Below are positions 56,082 through 64,000 of a DNA stretch of 64,000 nt, one piece after another. Location of the stretch: contig CM060131.1 in the NCBI GenBank assembly GCA_030522415.1, positions 1,250,501 through 1,314,500 on the forward strand. The letters run 5' to 3'. Numbering within the stretch: the first letter of the stretch is position 1; each line of letters begins with the position of its first letter. The notes beneath the pieces were generated by a model. The model saw nothing but the letters and a program-made list of their open reading frames with translations, did not search any database and was not told the DNA's origin. The translations under genes and the position numbers were made by a program. This stretch comes from Channallabes apus. Lineage: Eukaryota; Chordata; Actinopteri; Siluriformes; Clariidae.

Positions 56082-56611
56082 TGTTATGCGCTAAAATGCC
56101 CGCCCTGCCACTGATTGCACCCCCACAAAATCTCTGTCAAATATATTAGGACATCACAATCAAAAATTCATATTATTATTATTAGTATTATCAAATATAT
56201 TATTACTATTATAATTAACCCTAAGCACGTGACAAATTAATACACGAAAATTAAGACACGTAATACAAATTCTCATATAATGTTTATTTTGTGGCACATT
56301 TATTTTGCAGGGGTTTGACATGTAATGCAAAAATGTTTACAATAAACAAATATTGTTTATGATGAAAAATTACACGAAGTGATTTTTATTATAAATAAGC
56401 CATATAAAAATATACATGTATATGAAAAAAATATATAATTTATATAGTTTTCCCTATACTACATGTATTTTTCATATTGCTTATTTATAATCAAATTCGT
56501 TTGGTGCAATTTGTAAATCATAAACCTATTAATTTATGTTCTAATATAATATTTGATAGAGGTTATGTTGGGGTGGGAAACCGTGGCAGGGAGGCATTTT
56601 AGCGCATAACA
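56082..56611. mobile_element. Hairpin MITE, TIR TGTTATGCGCTAAAATGCC
   Basis: 'tgttatgcgctaaaatgcc' at 56082 is inverted as 'ggcattttagcgcataaca' ending at 56611. Further in, 'attataaataagcc' with 'atatacatgtat' is mirrored by 'atacatgtattt' and 'gcttatttataat', so the whole element can fold on itself. It has no coding content. Confidence 0.85.
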
Positions 56612-56650
56612 TTAAAAAAAAATGCAATAGCTTTTTTGTTATGTGGATTA

Positions 56651-56869
56651 CACATGTACTGTAAAACCAGTTGTACTATAATCCACTCTATCACTGCTAA
56701 TAACTACAAGCTTTTTCTCATTCAGTTTGATTTAATTTTTCTTTTCTTTGCAAAAAAAATAAATAAAAAAATTAAGAAACTGAATTAATATCAAACTGAA
56801 TATTGCAAAGGGAAGGGTTGTAGTTATTAGCAAAGATAGAGTGCATTATAGTACAGTTGGTTTTACATT
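56651..56869. repeat. ~80-bp inverted repeat
   Basis: The arm 56651-56730 ('gtaaaaccagttgtactata', 'tcagtttga') is inverted at 56791-56869 ('tcaaactga', 'tatagtacagttggttttac') with few mismatches, around an A/T-rich loop. Confidence 0.85.
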
Positions 56870-57179
56870 TGAAATTTATATAGCAAAAAAGTTATTGAAT
56901 TTTGTTGATTTAATTGTCATTTTTTGCATCTCATAATAGACTGTACCAAAGTGCATTCATTTTCATACCTATCTTTACAATTATTATTATTTTAATAATA
57001 AAAAAAACACCCCAACTCTCATTTAACAAATTATCTGTTTTATTGCCACAAGAATTGTCTGTGTAATCATTTATTTTAAAATGGACATTAAAATAATTAT
57101 TAATCAATTAAACAAACAAACTAAAAAATGAATCCATACTGTAGCCTAACAGTGAATTATATTTGATGTCCTGTGAGTT

Positions 57180-57835
57180 ATTTCTCTGTAATCTTGTGTT
57201 TTCTTCTGTAAATAAACGCTTGGGTCTTGGTTATGCACTTTTTTCCCTCCGGACCTGTCTGATCCATCCTGGTGCCCCGTTTCTGATTGGAGGTCTCGTC
57301 GCATGGATGCCCCGTGTGTCTCTTTGGGATGCGTCTGGTGTCTGGGGATGATTCTCTCTACTTAGAAGATGGTTCTGGCCTCGACTGGTGTTGTCAGCTG
57401 TTTCTCTGAGGACTTGACAATTCGATAGTTCAGGACTGGAACTTTCTACAAGTCTATCTGAGTCTGGACTCCATTTTACATCAACTATTATAACATCAAT
57501 TAACATCAACTATTATAGCTGAACCTAACACTTAACACTGTATAAATGCAGATCATTTCCTGCTATCTGTTTCACCCAGATGAGGATGGGTTCCCTGTCG
57601 AGTCTGGTTCCTCTCAAGGTTTCTTCCTATTACCATCTCAGGGAGTTTTTCCTTGCCACTGTCGCCCTCGGCTTGCTGACCAGGGACTATCTGAACATTT
57701 TGATTCATACACATTCACATTCCATACAAACTTAAATAATTCTTTTGATTGTGTAAAGCTGTTTTGAGACAATGTCAATTGTTAAAAGCGCTATACAAAT
57801 AAAACTGAATTGAAAAATTGAGTTGAATTTAATTT
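57180..57835 (+). mobile_element. LINE 3' end fragment
   Basis: 'tggttcctctcaaggtttct', 'gggagtttttccttgccact', 'tgtaaagctgttttgagac' and 'gcgctatacaaataaaact' are the 3' end of a very common fish LINE, followed by a degenerate 'gaattgaa' tail. No RT frame is present. Confidence 0.75.
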
Positions 57836-58037
57836 AATTTTAGACGGTCCCTTAGTGACTCCAACGCTATAAAGCTCCAGCAGCGTTTCTGAAAGATTTA
57901 GCTCCAGCAGGCTGTAACAGAAGAAGATCTAAAAATATATATATTTGTAAAAAATTCTCTGTCCACTCCAGAGTAAGAAAATATGCGATTTGTCATTTTT
58001 GTGTGTTTATTTCTTGATAAACAAATGAGATAATCTC

Positions 58038-58786
58038 GTTCACTTCCATTGCTCAATTTTCCCCCTCTTGGTCGGCGACTGCGAGTGACGTCACTCCCCA
58101 TACAATCCTGCCCCACAGTATAGACCCGCCCCTGACGCTGATTGACAGGTTTCCGTGTAACGTGTTGGAAATGCAATTGCAAATGGATTAGCAATTGCGT
58201 TTGAATTTTGGCCGGCTTGATGCGCGGAGAAAGTGAAAAAGCTAACTGGTAATTGATTTTGCTATTTAAATATGACCGGTTCATGACTTATAAGACATGG
58301 GAAATACAAATGCAAATGGACTTTGCTTTTTCATTTGAAATTTGGCAGTCAGTGTGCGCTCCCGAAGGCGAATAATCAAACGGTAATGCAAAGTTTGCAA
58401 TTGCATTTGAATTATGGCACACTTTGTGCGTACACATATGGGAAACGCAATTGCAAATGCAATTTGCAATTCCTTTTGAATATTGTCCGGGATATCATTC
58501 CATAGGTGTGTTTGGGGTTGTTGTCTTGTTGAAACACCCATTTCAAGGGCATTTCCTCTTCGGCATAAGGCAACATGACCTCTTTAAGTATTCTGATGTA
58601 CACAAGTATTCAAATTGATCCATGATCCCTGAAATGTGATAAATAGGCCCAACTACTACAATAGTACGAGAAGCATCCCCATATCATGATGCTTGTGCCT
58701 CCATGCTTCACTGTTTTTACAGTGTACTGTGGCTTGAATTCAATGTTTGGGGGTCGCCTGACAAACTGTCTGCGGCCTCTAGACCC
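58038..58786 (-). repeat. Right arm of the ~0.7-kb inverted duplication
   Basis: The reverse complement reproduces 55349-56059, including the Tc1-to-'attgcaaatg' junction. Differences include a 13-base stretch kept here but missing at left near 55597, an insertion near 58370 and scattered substitutions. Confidence 0.93.
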
Positions 58787-58810
58787 TTATTCCTTTTGGT
58801 GAGTATATAT

Positions 58811-59650
58811 ATACTCAGCAAAAAAAGAAACGCCCTCTGACTTTCAACTGTTTTTACTTTCAGTAAACTTAATGTGTAAATATTTGTATGAACGCTAAAA
58901 GAGTCGACACCATAAGACATAAACTAAAAATGTTTCACAATGTGTGCCTGAATGAAGGGAGGCTCAAAATCAAAAGTACCAGTCAGTACTGTATCTGGTG
59001 TGGCCACCAGCTTCTTGAAGTACTGCAGTGCATCTCCTCCTCATGGACTGGACCAGATTTGTCAGTTCTTGCTGTGAGATGGAGGGATTGTGTGTTCCTG
59101 GTGTGACTCGGGCAGTTGTTGTGGCCATCCTGTACCTGTCACGCAGGTGTGATATTCGGATGTACCCATCCTGTGCAGGTGTTGTTACACGCGGTCTTCC
59201 ACTGCGAGGATGATCAGCTGTCCTTCCTGTCTCCCTGTAGCGCCGTCTTAGGCGTCTCACGGTGCGGACATGGCGATTTATTGCCCTATAGCCACATCAG
59301 CAGTCCTCATGCCTCCCTGCAGCATGCCTAATGCACGTTCATGCAGATGAGCAGCGACCCTGGGTGTCTTTCTTTGGGTGTTTTTCACAGTCGGTAGACG
59401 AGTCTCTTTAGTGTCCTGCGTTTTTACAACTGTGACCTTAAATGCCTACTTTCTGTAAGCTGTTACGGTCTTAACTACCATTCCACAGGTGCATGTTAAT
59501 TAATTGATTATGGTTAATTGAACATGCAAGGAAACCATTGTTTAAACCCTTTACAATGAAGATCTGTAAAGTTATTTGGATTTGTACAATATTATTGTTG
59601 AAATACACAGTCCTGAAAAAGGGACGTTTCTTTTTTTACTGAGTATATAT
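58811..59650 (-). mobile_element. Internally deleted Tc1-like element
   Basis: 'tactcagcaaaaaaagaaac' at the left is inverted as 'gtttctttttttactgagta' at the right. The transposase between them is a fusion of N- and C-terminal parts with the catalytic core removed. Confidence 0.88.
58970..59395 (-). pseudogene. Tc1-like transposase with catalytic core deleted
   Basis: The minus-strand frame from 59260 reads MRRLRRRYRETGRTADHPRS, GRPRVTTPAQDGYIRISHL and RDRYRMATTTARVTPGTHN, the DNA-binding domain with a GRPR motif. It then passes directly to ISQQELTNLVQSMRRRCTAV and LQEAGGHTRY, the C-terminus. All three catalytic acidic residues are in the missing part. A frame break near 59260 separates the first residues. 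Confidence 0.88.
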
Positions 59651-59659
59651 ATACATATA

Positions 59660-61279
59660 CAGTGGTGTGAAAAACTATTTGCCCCCTTCCTGATTTCTTA
59701 TTCTTTTGCATGTTTGTCACACAAAATGTTTCTGATCATCAAACACATTTAACTATTAGTCAAAGATAACACAAGTAAACACAAAATGCAGTTTTTAAAT
59801 GAGGGATTTTATTATTTAGGGAGAAAAAAATCCAAACCTACATGGCTCTGTGTGAAAAAGTAATTGCCCCCTGAACCTAATAACTGGTTGGGCCACCCTT
59901 AGCAGCAATAACTGCAATCAAGCGTTTGCGATAACTTGCAACGAGTCTTTTACAGCGCTCTGGAGGAATTTTGGCCCACTCATCTTTGCAGAATTGTTGT
60001 AATTCAGCTTTATTTGAGGGTTTTCTAGCATGAACCTCCTTTTTAAGGTCATGCCACAACATCTCAATAGGATTCAGGTCAGGACTTTGACTAGGCCACT
60101 CCAAAGTCTTCATTTTGTTTTTCTTCAGCCATTCAGAGGTGGATTTGCTGGTGTGTTTTGGGGCATTGTCCTGCTGCAGCACCCAAGATCGTTTCAGCTT
60201 GAGTTGACGAACAGATGGCCGGACATTCTCCTTCAGGATTTTTTGGTAGACAGTAGAATTCATGGTTCCATCTATCACAGCAAGCCTTCCAGGTCCTGAA
60301 GCAGCAAAACAACCCCAGACCATCACACTACCACCACCATATTTTACTGTTGGTATGATGTTCTTTTTCTGAAATACTGTGTTACTTTTACGCCAGATGT
60401 AACGGGACACGCACCTTCCAAATAGTTCAACTTTTGTCTCGTCGGTCCACAAGGTATTTTCCCAAAAGTCTTGGCAATCATTGAGATGGTTTTTAGCAAA
60501 ACTGAGACGAGCCTTAATGTTCTTTTTGCTTAAAAGTGGTTTGCGCCTTGGAAATCTGCCATGCAGGCCGTTTTTGCCCAGTCTCTTTCTTATGGTGGAG
60601 TCATGAACACTGACCTTAATTGAGGCAAGTGAGGCCTGCAGTTCTTTAGATGTTGTCCTGGGGTCTTTTGTGGCCTCTCGGATAAGTTGTCTCTGCGCTC
60701 TTTGGGTAATTTTGGTCGGCCGGCCACTCCTGGGAAGGTTCACCACTGTTCCATGTTTTTGCCATTTGTGGATAATGTCTCTCACTGTGGTTCGCTGGAG
60801 TCCCAAAGCTTTAGAAATGGCTTTATAACCTTTACCAGACTGATAGATCTCAATTACTTTTGTTCTCATTTGTTCCTGAATTTCTTTGGATCTTGGCATG
60901 ATGTCTAGCTTTTGAGGTGCTTTTGGTCTACTTCTCTGTGTCAGGTAGCTCCTATTTAAGTGATTTCTTGATTGAAACAGGTGTGGCAGTAATCAGGCCT
61001 GGGGGTGACTACAGAAATTGAACTCAGGTGTGATAAACCACAGTTAAATTATTTTTTAACAAGGGGGGGCAATCACTTTTTCACACAGGGCCATGTAGAT
61101 TTGGAGTTTTTTTTCTCCCTTAATAACGTAAACCTTCATTTAAAAACTGCATTTTGTGTTCAGTTATGTTATCTTTGACTAATAGTTAACGGTTTTTGAT
61201 GAGCAGAAACATTTAAGTGTGACAAACATGCAAAAGAATAAGAAATCAGGAAGGGGGCAAATAGTTTTTCACACCACTG
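59660..61279 (-). mobile_element. Tc1 element, copy B, complete
   Basis: TA flanks both ends. CAGTGGTGTGAAAAACTAT and ATAGTTTTTCACACCACTG are the terminal inverted repeats, and subterminal homology ('gtttctgatcatcaaacac' / 'tttttgatgagcagaaac') extends for over 150 bases. It encodes one uninterrupted transposase and is very close to copy A at 35435-37035. Confidence 0.96.
59877..60899 (-). CDS. Tc1 transposase, full-length and uninterrupted
   Basis: The 340-residue product has the normal length for a Tc1 transposase, which cuts and pastes its element at TA sites. Residues 1-115 form the paired-like DNA-binding region with two helix-turn-helix parts and the SGRPTK hinge (58-63). The catalytic domain shows D153 (WTDETKVELF), D244 (QQDNAPKH) and E279 (SPDLNPIEMLW), with exactly 34 residues between the last two, a DD34E triad. 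GGGSVMVWGCFAASG (188-202) is the glycine-rich box. The C-terminus (VIAAKGGPTSY) is complete. No stop or frameshift is seen. Activity depends on residues that cannot be judged by eye. Confidence 0.95.
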   Translation of the reverse strand: MPRSKEIQEQMRTKVIEIYQSGKGYKAISKALGLQRTTVRDIIHKWQKHGTVVNLPRSGRPTKITQRAQRQLIREATKDPRTTSKELQASLASIKVSVHDSTIRKRLGKNGLHGRFPRRKPLLSKKNIKARLSFAKNHLNDCQDFWENTLWTDETKVELFGRCVSRYIWRKSNTVFQKKNIIPTVKYGGGSVMVWGCFAASGPGRLAVIDGTMNSTVYQKILKENVRPSVRQLKLKRSWVLQQDNAPKHTSKSTSEWLKKNKMKTLEWPSQSPDLNPIEMLWHDLKKEVHARKPSNKAELQQFCKDEWAKIPPERCKRLVASYRKRLIAVIAAKGGPTSY

Positions 61280-61281
61280 TA

Positions 61282-62855
61282 TGTTGTTCATCTGAGGTTG
61301 TATTTGCCAAATATACCTGCTTAAAAAAAAAAAAAAAAATTATAATTAAAAGAGGGCTTTTGAACACGACTTTTAATACATATATAATACATATATTTTA
61401 AGTAAAATGTTAACTGTAAAATATTATCTGTTTAAAGATGTGTATAATTATTTATTTATTTATTTATTTTAGGATTATTTAGGGATATTCTAGTCAAAAT
61501 CAGGACTTTTGTGCAGAATAACACAGTTTTGTGAGTGAAAACCACCTTTATTTCTCTGAATAATCATTGGCTACACTTATGCAATATCCTAGTTATGTTA
61601 TTATATCACTAGTGCTTGGATACCATCAAGGTAGTCAATACCATCATGGATCCCATCAAGTTTTCTCAGTGATCAGACTGCCTGCTTAACGTCTCATCAC
61701 CATACTGTGTTCGAAGTATTTTGTAATTGTCAATCAGTTTAACCCTCCATTCATGAGAACTTTTCAACAGAGGTCCCAGTTTGACATGAATGTACCTTGT
61801 ATATTTGTTATTGTGTCTATAAATGTATTTAAATGTATTGCTTATTGTACAGTATAGCATTTATGCCTCCATTCTTATTTGTCTTTTCCCTTGAATGTTT
61901 ACACAGCTGTTGCACATTTAATGTTTTTGTGCTGATCTGCCAAGTTAAATGTCTGTATGAACATTTGGTGAATAAAGTGATTCTGAATATTTTGGACAAG
62001 TCTTTAGGGCATCTATTTTGTTTCCCATTTAAGCCATGCATTAATGCCCTTACATATCCATATCAGAATTCCAGTGATTACATTTTAACCATCTACTTTA
62101 GACTGCGCTACAAGATAAAAAGGAACTGCTTTTCGAGAGTGGCAAAAAGATTTGTAACTGTGTATAGGGTGTAAGATTGAGCTTTTACAAAAATAACACC
62201 CTTTTTATTGTGCACTGTTCCTGTTTGCACTGTTTTACCCTGAATGTGTGTATTTTTTTGCTGTTTTCAATAACCACGTATAACTGTAATTTTCTCCAAA
62301 ACTTTGACAATCATGTTGCTCACATATTACTATAGCCCAATTTGCACTGAATAAAGTATAATCAGACTTTAGCCATTTATATGTTTATAAATAACTCAAA
62401 AATACACAAATGTCAGGACATGTCAGATCTTCTTCAGGGCCTCAAAACACCTGCACACCCCATAATTACCTTATTTAGCTTTTCATCCAATGATGTTAGC
62501 CATTTGAACACATTTTAGTTTATTTAAAGCAATTTATGACCATAATATTAAGTATATTGTGCATGTAGTGTTTACTATCCAGTGCTATCCGCTTTTAGAT
62601 GAGGATAGCAACAGGTGTGATTCAAACCTGAAAGATTTATTTTTTCAGAATATCTTACTGTAATCTAAGACAGTGTTCAAACATATGCATTTGATACACA
62701 CTGATAATAAATAATAAATTGATAGAATGTCTTATTCAATAGGAAAATGTCTTTCTTGTAGTTCCCAAAGGAACACATTAGACACCATTAAGGTACAAAA
62801 GGACTTCTCACTGGGGTGGTACCTTCAAGTACCTTCAATTTGTACCTTTTGATTA
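61282..62855. other. No gene recognised
   Basis: AT-rich, with a short block shared with 5270-5650 at 61605-61735. A 113-residue plus-strand frame (61833-62174) contains an AATAAA inside it at about 61970 and has no similarity that I recognise. (TTTA)n lies at 61451-61470. Confidence 0.4.
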
Positions 62856-63262
62856 AAGTGCCCCTATTATGCTTTTTCAAATATGATCTTTCATGAAGTG
62901 TGTCATGTAGCTGTATGTGAACATAAACTATCACTATCTGTGATGCCGACAGTGCACGATAAATGAAGTTTATGTCTATAAAAAAAAATAGTCTGCTCAC
63001 ATTCGCCTAAACGAGTTGTTAGCTGTAGTATATGCAGTGGATGGTTCAGCCTAGGCCACCCCACATACACAGTTTATGTAGTGGGTACGCCCACAGACGT
63101 ACTGCGCATGCACCACCTGTTCATGTTGAAGTTCATGTGTACTGATTAAAGTGAGGAGTCTATGAGTGTACTCTGTTGTGCGTGCGTTATTACTAATGAT
63201 ACAAACAAAGCATACAACATTAGCAATTCTAATATTTCTCTGTTACGGATCCATATCACAAA
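62856..63262 (-). mobile_element. MITE with TIR AAGTGCCCCTATTAT, copy 2, one end
   Basis: It starts AAGTGCCCCTATTATGC. It matches the reverse complement of the right part of 40129-40916 ('atgatctttcatg', 'cagtgcacgataaatgaag', 'cattcgcctaaacgag', 'tctgttacggatcc'). A stretch of other sequence near 63030-63200 interrupts it, and the far end is missing. Confidence 0.8.
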
Positions 63263-63270
63263 GTAATATA

Positions 63271-63560
63271 CAGTGGAACCTTGGATTACGAGTAACGCGG
63301 TTTACGAGTGTTCGGCAAGACGCGCAATGATTTAGAATAAATTTTGACTTGAAAAACGAACATTGTCTTAGTTTACGAGCACCGAGTATCATGTATCACA
63401 TATGCGCTTCTTGTTTTGATGATGAGCATCACGTCATCACAACTGAGCCAATGGTTTTTCTCTCTCTTGCGCTGCAGAATTGTAGGTAATCGTCTCCCTG
63501 CTGGGTGAATACACACTCAAACACACACATTAACTGAGAGACCATTTTTAAAACCGTTTA
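63271..63560 (+). mobile_element. Dispersed repeat, CAGTGRAACCTYGG family, copy 4
   Basis: TA|CAGTGGAACCTTGGATTACG starts the best preserved end. It shares 'gtttacgagcaccgagtatc', 'gcgcttcttgttttg' and 'ggtaatcgtctccctgctgg' with copies 1 and 2. Confidence 0.8.
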
Positions 63561-63922
63561 AAAACTAGCAAGGCACATCACTAGTCACACTCGCGTGAGC
63601 GCATACTAACGGAATCACTGCTATAAAGTAAAACAACAACAAAAAAAAACTAATTAACCAGCTCCTCACCTTTGAAAACAGTCGCGACAGAGCAGAGTTT
63701 GTGTGTGTTTGTTTGGGAACCTGAGAGGAGTGGGGGGGCTATAAAACCGAGACCTATAGATGTCGCCATTAAGTCTGCGCGTATTTTTCCGCGAGATGCC
63801 GCAATTTAGAGTTGAGATTTCCCACTTTTTAACACCGTGCTCAGCAAGCAGCGACTGAACATCACCGCTGCGCGAGTTAAAAAAAAAAAAAAAAAAAAAA
63901 GAACTAGCAGAACGAGTTAGCA
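63561..63922. other. No gene seen; poly-A at 63879-63900
   Basis: Short spacer with an A run and no recognisable frame. Confidence 0.5.
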
Positions 63923-64000
63923 CCAGGGGTTGCTCAGTGGTTAAGGCATCGGACTACGGTTCGGAAAATCCCAGGTTCAAACCCCACAACCACCAAGTTG
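63923..64000 (+). mobile_element. tRNA-derived SINE, cut by window end
   Basis: 'ggttgctcagtgg' (A box) and 'ggttcaaacccc' (B box) match the head of the SINE at 25371 with few changes. The body lies past 64000. Confidence 0.9.

Noticed and set aside
61833..62174. 113-codon plus-strand frame
   Set aside because: AT-rich, contains AATAAA, and has no similarity that I recognise. Probably non-coding.
1..64000. CRISPR arrays, bacterial operons, rRNA or true tRNA genes, LTR retroviruses
   Set aside because: No spaced direct repeats of CRISPR type, no rRNA, and no gag-pol frames or LTR pairs were seen. The two tRNA-like heads belong to SINEs.

Overview
The window reads as nuclear DNA of a teleost fish. 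This rests on dense Tc1/mariner copies, hAT elements with 8-bp target duplications, a piggyBac remnant, L2/CR1-like and other Jockey-superfamily LINEs, a tRNA-derived SINE whose 3' part reads 'gtcgctctggataagagcg', and abundant (CA)n/(TA)n microsatellites. An otophysan such as a catfish would fit the repeat mix, but that is inference. No rRNA or tRNA gene, CRISPR array, bacterial-type operon or LTR retrovirus was seen.

One host gene is supported with some strength, on the + strand: a PPP1R15 family member, best matched to ppp1r15b (CReP), the regulatory subunit that brings protein phosphatase 1 to phospho-eIF2alpha. Its parts are a promoter-like block (about 2840-3000), a leader with upstream ORFs (3091-3171), a proposed first coding exon (3195-3351), the main exon (42117-43174, two D-PYHPL-F motifs) and the last exon (46180-46392, KGPWEE/ARDRxRF core). 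The PP1-docking RVxF motif is split exactly by the second intron. The three parts join in phase to 475 residues. Intron 1 (about 38.8 kb) is almost entirely transposon debris, and intron 2 (3.0 kb) carries a dead Tc1 copy. A possible second gene start lies at 47166-47360: an RFX-type X-box, an inverted CCAAT box, a strong Kozak ATG and a consensus splice donor.

Layout. 1-2400: minus-strand L2/CR1-like LINE with an esterase-like ORF1. 2840-3351: gene promoter and exon 1. 3352-42116: intron 1, containing a Tc1 relic split by a hAT MITE (3965-5215), a hAT element (5789-6524), an L2 fragment (6797-7566), a 4-kb set of nested inverted-repeat elements (8237-12294), a hAT/BED element (18153-19251), several Tc1 elements, a piggyBac element interrupted by a nearly full-length LINE (27219-32820), a Tc1 element interrupted by a LINE tail (32847-34711), a Tc1 copy with one frameshift (35435-37035), a hairpin-bearing hAT MITE (38384-38952) and a further MITE (40129-40916). 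42117-46392: remaining exons. 46393-64000: intergenic or intronic repeats, including a 3.4-kb element with degenerate ends (51046-54415), a multi-layer inverted repeat (55349-58786), an internally deleted Tc1 (58811-59650), a Tc1 with an uninterrupted 340-residue transposase (59660-61279) and a SINE cut by the window end.

Most of the window is a layered insertion history. Target duplications and restored reading frames let several events be ordered, for example LINE into piggyBac, SINE into Tc1 and hAT into Tc1. Only the 59877-60899 transposase looks possibly functional. The rest of the mobile DNA is broken.
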